Below, piece after piece: positions 49,683-61,780 of a stretch of 64,000 nt of DNA. Numbering within the stretch: position 1 is the first letter of the stretch; the number at the start of each line of letters is the position of its first letter. Source of the DNA: Uranotaenia lowii (Eukaryota; Arthropoda; Insecta; Diptera; Culicidae); NCBI RefSeq assembly GCF_029784155.1, contig NC_073692.1:333331920-333395919 (forward strand), read 5' to 3'. The translations under genes and the position numbers were made by a program. The notes under the pieces are model-generated. The model was not told the origin of the DNA. It saw only the letters and a program-made list of their open reading frames with translations, and did not search any database.

Positions 49683-51999
49683 GTACCCTTATGGCCAATT
49701 TACAGTTCTCGTTTTCAAGTTATAGACAGAAAAAGATTTTTCACGGTCATTTTAATGGGAACTGTGAATGGGCCTTTTTGACGAAAAGTTGATCATAAAC
49801 TTTTTTAACGAGAGAGAGAGAGCCAAATTTCAGAACTGCTTATGAAATATTAAAATTTATATCTAGAAGCTCCAAAATCCCCCTTCGATTTTTCCAGAAC
49901 TCCTGGAGGGGGGCAATAAACAAATTTTAAGATATTCTATTGATAAACATTAATAAATTTTTCGATAATTTAAACATTTGAACGAGCGAAAGTCAAGCCG
50001 TTGACAATGAGAGTTGAATCACCTTTTGTATAAGAGATTTTTCAAATTTTCGATCTCAATTAACTCGATTTTTCGATTTTGTGAAATTTGGATTAAATGC
50101 AAGTTTGTTGCATGCAAACTTTTGTGAAATTTGTTTCAATTTATTGGTAATTCAGATAATTTACACTACACCCCCCTTCCCCCCTCGTCATATTTTAGCA
50201 CCAAGTGACAAAGGAAAAATTTCAAATTTTTCCGGCCTTACTTAAATCTTATGGTTATCTGTAATTTGTAAATGTTTATATTTTTTTTTTTAAGTTATAT
50301 ATCTGAATCTTGTATTTTTTAAGTTTTTCATTGTTTTAAAATGAACCTTTTGCAAAATTTTAAGTTCTTCCAGACAATAGAAGAATAATTCCTTTTAACT
50401 ATATACGATAAAGGCTTGTATAGTTTCCATTTTTTTCCCAAAAAAAAAAATTTAACAGTAATTTGAGGAGTACGTTTCTTTTTGTTTATAAAAATATACC
50501 TATAGTTGAGTATCAATCTTATAAGTAGTTCATACCGAAAAGTTTTGGTAAAATAACTATAAGTAAATCACTCAAGGCTCCTCGCTCCTCCCCCACGCAT
50601 TATTTTAGAATTTTTTGAAATGTGAACGACATTAGATTCAAAAGTTTCAACTCATGCCAAGAGATTTTTTTAATAAAATTTGCATTTTTCATAGAGTTTT
50701 CTCTAGAGTGACATTGACGAGTGAACAGAGATTTATTTTCATTTTAAGTGTTATACAAATAATAAACAGCTATATGATGACCAATTTCTGGAGCTTCAGA
50801 AATATAAAGAATATCTTTTACTAAAATGGTTGATTGAAACAGTTATTTTCAGAGACTTTTGTAAAATCGTATAAGGGTGAGGGTAGTTTTATGTGTTACT
50901 AATGAAAAACTATATTATTTGACTAATAACTATTCAGTGTTATGTTTGTACAGCAACTGGTTCAACAACCGATCAATACTTTATTTCCCTAAGGGATAAC
51001 AAGAAGCACCATTAACCCAGCAACGATCCAATTTTCGTAAATCTTATCAACTAAATCAATTGATTCTCATCCTCTCCCACGCACATACATTTACCAACTT
51101 TCTTCCCACTCAAAAACGAAAACTTGATAGCTTCCTGCTAAAAGAAGACGGAAGACAATTTCTCACGCAAAATCCATAATTCAAATTCAATACTCACCCT
51201 TGGAAAATCCACTTTTGTCAGTTCCCCATACACATACGAGCACATTTTCTTACACCCAGAAATCAACCTCAATCTCATCTCATCTCGTTAGCCCATTTAT
51301 CTCGGTCGTCGTCAAGAACGTTCTTCACACATGAGACAGCTATTTGGTAAGAACACGTCTGAGGAAAGTCTGCACCTGAATAAGACTTGGGAAGAACAGC
51401 ACTTAGCAGATGTTGACATGGCAGGTGGTAGGTGCCCGCCCTCTTGCAAATCTTCGATTTGGGAAAGTTTTTCTCAATGGAATTTGCTCAGAATGTTGTG
51501 TACGATTCTTATCAAACAAGCATCAATATTAAATGGTTTTCAGCGGGTGCTATGTAATGTAATGCAAAATGAGCGCATTTCAAAGATAATAATAAAATGA
51601 CACACTAGAATTTCATAACTTATTTGTCCGAAATTAGAACAAGTGTCGTAGAAATATGTAGCAAAACAACTCAAAATGCCAAACCAAATTTTTTTTTTGT
51701 TTAAACTGCACCCACAAATTAGATGCTACTCCAATTACGAACTTTCTTAGAGGTGGAATTATCGGCATAAGATCATATTCCGGACCGCTGGCCGCTAACA
51801 AGCTGGCCTCGTCCTCCCATCGCAAACGCATTGCCTTTATCTGAATTATAAAATCGAAATTATTCCTATTTTTTTTAATCAAGATGAAAAAAAAATATAT
51901 TGACTGTCCCAAATATGCTGAATCAGAATTCAACAAATAATTTCAAAAATACCAGAATCATGCTAACCCGACGCGCTTTGCAACACCTTAAATTTAATA
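49683..51999. other. Non-coding DNA with poly-C repeat; GC-richer part 51000-51600
   Basis: The interval 49870-50250 is the second copy of the poly-C dispersed repeat described at 22.8-23.2 kb. The region 51000-51600 is richer in C on the plus strand and has an ATG-initiated 89-codon frame (51331-51600) that resembles nothing known. Its codons 5-6 overlap a GTAAGA. I do not call it a gene. Confidence 0.3.
51739..51840 (-). other. Exon-like 102-nt segment
   Basis: On the minus strand, an acceptor-like GATTTTATAATTCAG precedes a segment of about half G+C embedded in very AT-rich DNA. It is open for exactly 34 codons (starting IKAMRLRWEDEASLLAASG, ending PPLRKF) and is followed by a weak donor, GTAATT. 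The length is a multiple of three and the reading is phase 0. I recognise no domain. It lies on the strand of the proposed host gene, but the frame from the first ATG of the 61.8-kb exon is phase 1 and would hit a stop here. A phase-0 reading would need the ATG at 61796. The opposite strand is also open, so this is only a candidate. Confidence 0.35.
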
Positions 52000-52020
52000 T
52001 TTGTATTTTGAAAGAAAATA

Positions 52021-53291
52021 AAGGGTGATACGGTCAAAATTTGGTCAAGGAAAACGCGTAAAAATCGGTGAAATCGTTTATTTAAAAAATCAAATTAAAT
52101 TTCTTTTTCAAGTTTAATAACTATAAAATTCAGGGAAAATATTCAGTTAGGCTTCCGCTTTTCCAAATCCGAATTGCCGGGCCTTACCCTGCCATCAGAT
52201 TTTGTACAGCCACCTTGTCCACCTTCCTCGCCGCAGAAAGCCAGTTTGCCTTGAACTGCTGCTCGTCCTTAGCAGTTGTTTGGTCTTCTTTAGGTTCCGC
52301 TTGACAATAGCCCAGTATTTCTCAATTGGGCGGAGCTCTGGCGTGTTGGGAGGGTTCTTGTCCTTGGGAACCACCTGCACGTTGTTGGCGGCGTACCACT
52401 CCACGGCATTTTAACGGTAATGGCAAGATGCCAAATCCGGCCAAAACAATACGGAACAACCGTGTTTCTTCAGGAAAGGCAGCAGACGACACTCTTTCAC
52501 GTAAATTTCTTGGTTGACAGTCCCGGAAGCTATGAAATTGCTGCTTTTCAAGCCACAGCTTGCCAAACCAGATATTTCTTCGCAAACTTTTACAGTTTCA
52601 TGTGCTTGAAAATATCTGCTTCCTTTCCCCTTACTTTTGCCGTATGAAACTCCTGTCCCTGAAACTGCTTGTAGTCGGCTTTGACGTAGGTTTCGTCGTC
52701 CATTACCACGCAGTCAAACTTCGTCAGCATCGTCGTGTACAGCCTCCGGGATCGCGCTTTGGCCGTCTTATTTTGTTTATCATCGCGATTTGGAGTCACT
52801 GCCTTCTTGTAAGTCGATAGTCTGGCTCGTTTTTTGATTCGATGCACGATTGTAGACGATACACCCAGTTTATTTGCGGCATCTCGGAGAGAGGTTAGAG
52901 TTTCGCTTAAAACGACCGGCAACTCTCTTTGTCGTTCAGCGGCTTCCGGTTTTCGATTTCCCTTCGATCCAGACTTCCTGGCTGTCGACAAACGTTCCCC
53001 AAACACTTGAATTACATTTGTAACGGTTGATTTGGCAACTTTCAGCGATTTTGCCAGCTTTGCGTGCGAGTAGCTCGAATTTTCGCGATGCGTATGCAAA
53101 ATTTTGATACGCTGCTCTTCATCCTTGGACGGCATTTTGACAACTGAAGAGTGAATTCCAAAATCAAAATAGGAGCAACATTCTACATACACACACATCT
53201 TCAAAATGAGGGGTGTTCAGGTTTTTTAAATGCGAAATTGAAAAAAAATACGTCAAGTTGATATTGACCAAATTTTGACCGTATCACCCTT
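52021..53291 (-). mobile_element. ITmD37E Tc1/mariner-type transposon, copy 2
   Basis: Both ends are intact. The left end starts AAGGGTGATACGGTCAAAAT and the right end, on the other strand, starts the same. TA is duplicated at 52019-52020 and 53292-53293. The length is 1271 bp. The inverted repeats match for about 28 bp, and the rest is collinear with copy 1. Intact ends mean it could still be moved if a transposase were supplied elsewhere in the genome. Confidence 0.95.
52082..53135 (-). pseudogene. ITmD37E transposase (broken), copy 2
   Basis: It starts at ATG 53135 (MPSKDEEQRIKIL). The helix-turn-helix and the first catalytic Asp (VVMDDETYVKAD) are intact, and the frame is continuous to a TAA at 52590 that replaces a serine codon of copy 1. 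Downstream are deletions of about 10 and 8 bp relative to copy 1 (near 52555 and 52490), a TAA eight codons after the second Asp as in copy 1, and a one-base loss after KKTK near 52280. The Glu motif PELRPIEKYW is readable. Copy 2 lacks the TC insertion of copy 1, so the two decayed separately after insertion. Confidence 0.92.
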
Positions 53292-53330
53292 TATGATTCA
53301 GCTTAAATTTAGCTGACATAGTAAATTTCA

Positions 53331-53556
53331 ATATTCGAACCGGGAAGGTCACGATCTTTGTTCAATTTGAAGACGCGACCAAAATTATAAAAAAAAAGCT
53401 TCATAAACAGACAGATAACACGTACACGATTCCAAAATAGTATAATTTGTGAAAATCGATTCAAATGTTTTGAAGATACAGCCAAAATAGTAATCCGGGT
53501 CTAGATGACCCTAAACGGTTAATTGTCCCTTTTTTCAACCGTAGAGGAAAGTTAAA
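53331..53556 (-). repeat. Interspersed repeat, copy B
   Basis: This is the reverse-orientation partner of 36046-36315. It starts 40 bp from the right end of ITmD37E copy 2. The internal part is somewhat shorter than copy A and diverged in the middle, with conserved ends. Non-coding. Confidence 0.6.
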
Positions 53557-54398
53557 TCAGCAACGGATTTTTTCTCTTGATTGTCTTATCGCATAAACGA
53601 ATTTTTCTATACATGCAATCAAGTGTTGATTGAAAATTTAAAAAAAGTCAATAACAGTGATAGATATTTTTTACTTTTTGATATACAAAATAAATTTATT
53701 GAGAAACTTGTGTACATAATTTGCAATGTTTAATTCTCTGTAAGCAACTTGTAAGTTTTTACCGTCCAACTATCTTCCATACCTTGATACAGTGAGAAAC
53801 TACAACTATTGGCATCGTTCTCAGTGTTGTCTTACATTTACATTTTGTCGAAAATGTTGTTACTTATCGTGCCCTCAAAAGTGAGAATGTGTAAACACCA
53901 AACTTATTTTGAACTTCGTAATTGTTCAGCTCAAGAAAGCTTGGTTGTAAAATTTATTCAACTTAAGCAATTTTCCAACTTGAATTTTTTTGGACAACTA
54001 GTTGTAAAAAAGTGTGATCAACATTCACTGATTTCTAGCTCATAGTTTCCGGTTTTACCGAAGCGCATCCTTTGGGAAAAGTTGGGAATTTATCACGTAC
54101 GCTGTACCTCGCACGAATTCGGGTGTGGGAGGAGGAAAATTGACTAGCTCTGGGTGGTGTAAAGTCATCCTGTTTGGTATGCATGAGTGAATTTTGCTTT
54201 CCCGGTGTGTCCCCAATATTCAACACCATTGAAGCAGCGGAAAGTTGTCGTTGTCAAACGGGTACAATTCACGAAACCACATTCATTAGATATGATTCGC
54301 TGCTGCAGCTTACGGTGCATAAGTCCCACTTAAAACTACCGCCTCCGCACCCGTCGAGTGTTTCGAGATTTTCGTTTACAATGAAAGACATGACTTAC
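53557..54398. other. Non-coding DNA, partly GC-richer
   Basis: AT-rich to about 54030, then a GC-richer unique stretch to 54400 that carries short overlapping frames on both strands with no recognisable product. It lies just downstream (minus strand) of the recursive splice site. Confidence 0.3.
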
Positions 54399-54470
54399 GC
54401 GAGCAGCAGATATTAGGAACTGTCTTACCTGAAAATAAATTAGAAAACAGAGAACATCGTTAGTATGAAA
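54394..54470 (-). promoter_or_regulatory. Candidate recursive splice site or 30-nt microexon
   Basis: On the minus strand a branch-point consensus (TACTAAC, about 40 nt upstream) is followed by a pyrimidine-rich stretch (GTTCTCTGTTTTCTAATTT) and TTTTCAG at 54435-54429, then immediately GTAAGA (54428-54423). The CAG/GTAAGA joint is the signature of insect ratchet sites. A second donor, CTCGC/GTAAGT, lies exactly 30 nt downstream (exon 54428-54399), so the same acceptor could define a phase-neutral microexon. That is also how recursive-splice exons are built. It lies 7.35 kb downstream of the donor at 61780. Splice signals are seen directly; use is inferred. Confidence 0.6.
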
Positions 54471-57400
54471 TATGGTTGACTGATTTGATTATTGAGAAAA
54501 CGTTGTCTGTCAAGGAGTGGCAATAAGTTTCTGACTCGTTTATCGCTCATGATTTCATAAATCCTACCAGTCATGAATCAGACACAACAAAAATGCTTAA
54601 TCCAGTTCTTCATACCAGTTGAAATACATCTTGTACTGACCTAATTTTTGTAGTTTATCTATGGTCTACCAAATAAAGCTCAGACAGACATAAAGGTTCA
54701 AACGCTTTGCAAGCGCTTTTGTTTTTCAAATATCTTATCCTTTGCAAATAAATGAAAACTGCAATGTGTTACAGCTTTGAAGCGTAATAGTTAAAAAAAA
54801 ACTTCTCTTCGAACTGGAGATGAAGGGAACCGAAAGACAAAAAGTTTTTTGTCGTATAAGATAGCACAGATGCATTTCAGTTATTTACCCTGGATATTTT
54901 CATACAAAATCATCCTCATACAATACACTCGAATTGATTTTTTGATGTTGGAAGGGTTGCATAGCGACAAGTTTTTTGTAAGTCTTTGTGAGACTTTAAA
55001 TCTTACATCTGATCTGAACTTTGTAAGTTCTAATGTTTACTTACAAATTAATCGATAGGATCTCAAGAATAAAGATTTGGAGGTACATATTTTATGTTGA
55101 GATTTTTCATAATTTTCCAGTGCAATTCTTACTTTTTTTTTAAGAAAAATCCTCCTTAAGATTGTTTAAACGGTGAGTGTAATAAAAAATTTTTAATTTG
55201 AGGTATCGCATGGTATTTATCGGTAGTCATAGAAATAGTAGAATAATAGATAAGTCGTAATATAATCCTTTTGTTTTTATGAATGAGTACACACTTTTAT
55301 TATTTTAATATTTTAAAGTCAAGTTTCCCAAAACAAATGCAAACTTTTTCAATTCAAAAAGCTATAAATAAACTAAATATTTGAGTTGCTTTTGTCCTGA
55401 AAACAGTTTGTGTGGAGCAACCTAAGCTGACATCAATCCGATAAATATGACATGCTGGAGCTGTCTAAAAAATTTTAGAGAGGGGGGGGGGGGGTGATTT
55501 TGAAATTAAAATTAGTCATGAAATAGCAATAATACCAAAAATTCACAATAAATAAGGAAATTGATTAATTGGAGTGGTCGTTAAGCCTTATGGCTAACGT
55601 AACTAGTATATAAGTCAAAGATCCAGGGTTCGAATCCTTCCACCCTATATCTAGGTTAAGTAATTGTTTAAGTGATTGAACGTAAAGTGAACACATATAT
55701 AACGAAATGAAACAATGCAACTAAATGAAAAATGTAAACTCTACGGATTAGAAAAGATTGCAGAGACGAACCAGCAAATGTTGAATGTCTTTATAAAAAA
55801 ATTATTTCAAAAACTTTTTTCTAACTGATGATTAAAACACAAACTAAAAAATATGATATAATTCAAAAATTCAAAATCAATATCTGTGCTATTTCCGATA
55901 AGTCATTGCGATAAATTCTTCAAAATGATATTCTTTATTTTGAACTAAAAATAAGCTTGAAATTTGTTTTAAGCGATCGAGTTTGCGAAGTTGAAAACAA
56001 TATTTCCGGAACACCACTAAACGAATTAAAATTTCGAATAAAACCAGAATATGAGACTGTGGAAATTATTATCAGTGCATAGAAAAAAGCGTGAAATATA
56101 ACACCATTCTAAACAAAATTACATCTGAATTCATAAAAAAATTTCAGATTAACCATGACTAAAATTGTTAAGCAAAATAAAAGTAAGTTTTAAAAACACA
56201 AGTTTGCAGTATTTTTGAAATAAATGAACTGAAGACCACTTTTAATAAGAGACCAGGCGCTGAATCCGAAAATGAAATTAAAAAAAATCTCAGCAGAACA
56301 GTTTTAAAAATTTGCATCAAATGTGGAATTTCGGAAAAATAAAAAAAAAATGTATTTGTACTTAAATTCAAATATGTATCTCAAACTGAATAACACTAAT
56401 ACGATTTTTTTGCATACTAAAGGTGAAAAAATTTGCTATCAATCATTTGTACTTTATTTTTGCGTATGATCAATAGTATTGTTGATTTTAGTGACTTTAT
56501 GAAAGAAAAAAATATTTAAAACGCGAGAAAATTTCATTTCAGCGGAAGTTTAAGACTCGAAGGTAACAGTTTTCAAATTGATTTTCTTTTGTACTTGAAT
56601 ATCAATTCAAAACAAAGATTTGAAGTGATTATTTAGCAAATTCGGATAGAATTTGAAGAAGTTATGGTACTATATGATAAAAATGATTTTTTTTTTAAAT
56701 TTTTGAATAATTTAACAAACTGCAGTGTACTTATCAGAGTATAGGAAGAATGAAACATTACAAATCTCACCCACTCCAAGTCAAAATTAATTATTAGCTT
56801 ACCAAAAGGCACATGCCAAGTTTCAGAATGATCTGATCATGGGGAGGAGTTGCTTAAGTCTCAAACGTGAACAGAACTTTAGGGTATTTTTCTCGGGAGG
56901 AGTAAAAATACTGGTTTTTCATTAACATCATACTTCTTTACAAAGCGTCTTAAAGCCCAAATTGAGAAAAAAAAATTTCACTCCACAATTGCAACACGAT
57001 TGGAATTGAAACAGAAAAGTTATTACGGTTAAAAGATTGTATTCAAGTCGAAAATTCTGGTATAAAAAGCAATGTGTAAAAAGTACTCATTGCGTGATGA
57101 ATTTATTTACCTTTAATGTGCAAAAAACAAATTTCGAACTAATGTTATGCAGTCAAAGATAGTACTTTTTAAATTTAAAAAAAAAATTCATATTTTTTAG
57201 TTTTTTTTTTAATTTTTTATTTGGGGCATAACTCAAAAACCGTTTTACAGAGATTTTTTTAAATTTCATTTCCGGATTTTTAATTATTTAAATTTAATTT
57301 AATTAGCAAAATATAAAGGCCCAAAAGATAAGTTTTTTTTTTCATTTTACAAGAAATTTCTCAATTAAAATGTCTCATAATTTAAAAAAAATATATTTAA

Positions 57401-58554
57401 AGAATTTCATTGATAACTCAAGGGAACAGTGGTGCCTTTGCTTTAATAATTGGGAAAATTTTGGCGTTCTGAATTCAAATTTTTGTCTGATTATCTCTTT
57501 CACCTCGAGTTGATATGGAGATGATATGAGGCCACATGGGGTTTTTAAGTTTTGAAATTAATCAGATTTGAGTGAAATCGATCATTTATAACTGATGAAC
57601 ATGAAAAATTAAAACTGTTTCAGAATTTTTCATTTAAGCAAAGAATACATCTTTTCTGGATATTTCATTTCAAGGATATAATTATCCAAAAAGGTTAAAT
57701 TTTACAGTTTTCATAATTTGAAAGCACATAATTGCAAGGTATTCGAACATTCCTGAAGAAATAAAAAAAATGTAATTTTTTTAACAAATTTGTTGAAATA
57801 TGCTTAACAATAAGATTTTTGCTTTAAAAATATCTCAAATTCTATTGAGTTTAACTTTTTCAAAAACTCATTAAAATTTCCGTTTTTCAAAGAACGGTGA
57901 AAAAAAATTTTTTTTTTTAACTTTTTTTCGCAGAAGTCGAAATTGAAGTGTGAATTTTTGTCCTTGTTTAATTTATTAATATTCTTGAGCACTGAGAAGG
58001 CTGAAATTAGTTTCTTCAAGAATATTTTATATTAGCCTGAAAATTGGAAACAAATAAATGATTTTTTTTGGCTTATTCTGTTGACTATCGTGAGTAGTAA
58101 ACACCTGTCACATGGCTTCCAATTAATTTAAGTATTGGATTAGTTTTTGATGATTGAATAATGAACTTCTAATGGTTGGTTTAAAATTTTGATTTTTTTA
58201 GTTACGCAATGCCAAAAGACAAGCATTCATTCAACACCTAATTTATGTTTTGTCTAACTAGATACGAAGTTCCGGTCTTCGACCATGTTGTTCAGCGTAG
58301 AATTTCTTTTACCTAACTTATTTATAAGTTAGTAAAAAAACCATAAGCTCGGTTCTACAGAAGAAAAAAAAAATATGTTGATTTTTATGTACAAAATATT
58401 CAATTTTCTCATAAAAACTTCAAAGTTTAAATTTACTCATGTAAACTTTACTTAAGAATTCAGCAAAGAATTATGGATGAACCAAAACGAAGCATTTTAA
58501 ACTCCAGGGTTTGAGCAATTTAAACATGAACCAAAATCGATTCAGTATATTGTA
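54471..58554. other. AT-rich non-coding DNA
   Basis: No gene. A long G run (55482-55495) lies next to AT-rich sequence. Apart from the SINE head listed separately, only chance frames and homopolymer tracts are visible. Confidence 0.35.
55571..55740 (+). mobile_element. Possible tRNA-derived SINE
   Basis: A tRNA-like head at 55571-55645 has an A-box-like GTGGTCGTTAAGCC and a perfect B-box GGTTCGAATCC. GGAGTGG and a CCACC stretch can partly pair as an acceptor stem. It is followed by about 90 bp ending in a CAATGCAACTAAATG-rich stretch. The anticodon arm is not convincing for a real tRNA gene, so a SINE is more likely. Confidence 0.5.
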
Positions 58555-58630
58555 CAGTATAAGCTCTTTAATCGGACGCTGTTGGGACCGAAGGTGAATC
58601 TGACTACCGAAAATGTCCGACTACCGAATG
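58555..58630 (+). mobile_element. Possible pogo-like transposon end
   Basis: Directly after TA (58553-58554) the sequence reads CAGTATAAGCTCTTTAATCG, continues with GGACGCTGTTGGGACCG, and contains a doubled GACTACCGAA motif. CAGT-starting ends with CGGA and CCGAA motifs occur in pogo/Tigger-type elements. I found no matching right end, so this is a fragment at best. Confidence 0.35.
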
Positions 58631-61600
58631 TGCATTGACTTTAACGTGTGTATTTCTGCGAAATGAATATTTTTTACCACAAAAATTGATATATTCCAGA
58701 TTGCTGATCAACAAATATTGAGGTAAGCTATATACTTATGAGTTTTGGAAGCTACTAAGGTTAGTTAGAAAAATCACGAAAACAACAGTGCTGTTTGATA
58801 ACATAACTCAACTCCCAAAACTTATTGATTTGTGAATATTTAAACAGCTGAATGTCAAGAAGTATTCAATATTGAAATAATTAGGAGCAAACGATGAATT
58901 AATGAAATTATTTGAACAGAATTTCCAATTAAGGAGTAAAACTCAACCCGGCCTAAGCTACCAAAAATATCCAATCACCAAGCGCGTCCGGTTAAAACGT
59001 CTCCGATTGACCTGTGAGTACTGTATTAAGAATGGGGTTAAGTGTAAAAAACCAAGTTCGGAACTCGAAATCAACCATTATGACTTCCAAATTTCTTCAT
59101 GGAATACTTATTATACATATAAAAAAATTGGAAGCAATTTAATAGGCGTTTAATACTTACGATAATCAACGGATTTAGCCATAATACCTTTAAACGTCAA
59201 TTTTATTGCTAACCACTTTGATTATTTAAAAACGTAGCTACAAATTTTCTGCTAATTATATAAATTCTTTAAGAATAAAAACTGAAGCTTTCATATTATT
59301 TTGTTTTTGTTCTTCTTCTGAGCGCTCAACTCCACATTCAAAAGGGTTTTTTTTAAATTTGACACGGCCACAGTATTCTCATTTTTTGAGATGCAACGAA
59401 CTTAACAGCTAATTTTCACTAAATTGAGTGACAAAACTTTGAAACACTGCAAACAATTTTGAAATAAACGCTTCCATTTAATTATCAACTTTTCCTAAGA
59501 CTGCTAGTTTTTTTTGATTTCTGCGAAAAAAGTAAGAGAAGTTTTCTATTTGTTTACTTTTCCCCATTCGGTTAAATAAGGGATTTTCATCGAATTATCA
59601 AAGAAGTTCCAACAAAAATTAAACCGTTGATATTTTTAAAGGCAAAAATAGATTTGATTAATATGTCCAATTTTTATAAATAGTAGTATTTGACTTTTTT
59701 AGTTCATTTATCATCATCATAATCAAAATATTCAATGAAGAATGATTTAAAACCATTTTTTGTTTAATTCGTGTGGGTTTGTTAGTTCATCAGTTATCAA
59801 TGGTTGATTTAATTCAACAGTGATTCATTACAAAACTTATAAACCCTTTATGACCAAAACTGAAGGCGATAGACAAAATCTGTGTAAAGATTTGAGTTTA
59901 GGCACCAGAATACTGATTTTTTGAGTTATCAATTGTTTTCCATAAAAAAAAATTTTTAATTGTAACAAGTTTTTTTTTAATTTCTTCTTAAAAAACTGAC
60001 GTTCTGACTCTTTTTTTGTTTAAATTTTCAAATAAATTTACCGAATTGTAAAGTATCTATAGTTTATTGAAATTTTCAAATAAATTGACGGCAAACAATT
60101 TTAATGTTTTAAATATTTTATAAAAAGTTGATCTTCGCCCTTTATTCTGAGTTTTTGTTTTTTAAAAACATTATCTTTTTAAAATTTTAATAAGAAAAAC
60201 ACATTTTCAAAAGTGATGAAAAGTATTAGAAAAACATGAGTTATGAAAGAAAGAATGAACGTAAGCCGTGAATATCTTGAATGTTTCGAAAAAGATTCAA
60301 CGGATCACCGACGGGACTTGAACCCACAATTCCCGCTTCAGTACATCGTCGCGTTAGTCAATTACATCACGGTGAACGTGATGAAATAGGCTCTAGCAGC
60401 TTCAGTTTTTCAACTGAAATAGCTTTAAAATGGTTTAATGATTTATGGAATAACATAATGGATTATTGAATATTAATATTGCATAACATCGGATCAGTTT
60501 TTATTTAGAGGCCCACAAAACTCCCCTTTTTTATTAAAGAAGAAAACAATAATCATCCTGAGCTCGGGAAAAAAAAACAACACAAAAATCTGTTTTCAAT
60601 AGAATTCTAAATTATTCGTCATTTCCTTTCCATTTCAAGTTCAGTGGATTGAATGAGTAAAAAATAAATTGGACCTTTTTTTTTATCTAACTGAAATTAG
60701 CAGTATTCGTTCGACTTCATAATTAAGTGTTTTATAAAACTTTTAACGTTTGATTTATATTTTTCTTTACTTTTAATAAGTATCAGAGGACCCAAAATGC
60801 TCCAAATTTAGAGTAATTTATGCGTTGCATGCTTAAATTGACAGTGTTCGCCGCAAAAAAGTCAAAATTTCCCAGAAGTCATATGGGACAGTTTTTCTTG
60901 GAACGGCAGTATATGAATAAAAAATATTCTAGATATTAAAAGAAATTGACCCATAGTATTTTCATTACGATTATTGAATTACTGTGTGAGATGTCAAAGA
61001 ATGTATTTATTAAAAATGCAAAAATCCTGTTTTTCTAACATTTTTTTTTGTTGGAAAATCGCTGATTTTCTTCAAATCTGGAATCTCAATCAATCTAAAA
61101 CCTGCAAAATTGTATTGAAACAAATCAACAATTTCAAAAAATAGTTTTTAACTTGATGGACCGTAATTTTTATAAAACTCAAAACAACGGCAGCAAACCT
61201 GTTCAGTTCAGTTATTCGAAAAAGAGTGATATTATTTAAAAGAATCAATAATTTCTATAATCATTAAAAATAAATATTGTGCATCAACATATTAAAATAA
61301 AATCAACTGGAAATTTAAGTTTACATTAAAAGTTAAAAGTTTTTCACATCATGGGTGCTTTGATTATGTGTGTTTTTAAAGCTAAATTCTTCACAAGCTA
61401 TGAAATATACATTCTTTCTCAGCACACCAGATTGTTCAACTCGATGAACACATTCTTAGAATGGAAAAATCAACATATGGTTAATGTTTTCGCAACTGCA
61501 TATTAATTCCCCGAGCTCTCTCATGTACGCTTTGATTGAAATTACCATCCCCTAAGTTAGATGTCTTGGCATCTTAACTTCTACCCCTTTCCATAACATA

Positions 61601-61780
61601 GAACGTAACGTGTGAAAATCGAGCCGTTTTTCTTCATTTTGTTTTCCCGTTTTTTTCACCGAGCTATCAGGATGTATGGGGTTCTACAAGACTGGCGAAA
61701 AATAATATGAATAAATTGCACCGCCACCGTTCTTCTACTTTGGGTTTTATATTTTACTTTTTTCTATGCTTCACACTTAC
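58631..61780. other. AT-rich non-coding DNA (proximal intron)
   Basis: No supported gene. An 83-codon frame at 58902-59153 resembles nothing known. Under the host-gene model this is the first 3 kb of the intron downstream of the donor at 61780. Confidence 0.35.
60303..60378 (-). mobile_element. tRNA-like SINE head
   Basis: Read on the minus strand, TTCACCG pairs at six of seven positions with CGGTGAT. Between them lie an A-box-like TGATGTAATTGACTAACGC and a B-box-like GGTTCAAGTCCC. The anticodon arm does not form a normal 5-bp stem with a 7-nt loop that I can find. A SINE head or tRNA pseudogene is more likely than a working tRNA gene. Confidence 0.5.

Noticed and set aside
52326..52820. Plus-strand frames in ITmD37E copy 2
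   Set aside because: They are antisense to the transposase gene and appear at matching places in copy 1.
60303..60378. Functional tRNA gene
   Set aside because: The acceptor stem is imperfect and no standard anticodon arm forms. The B-box-only similarity fits a SINE head.
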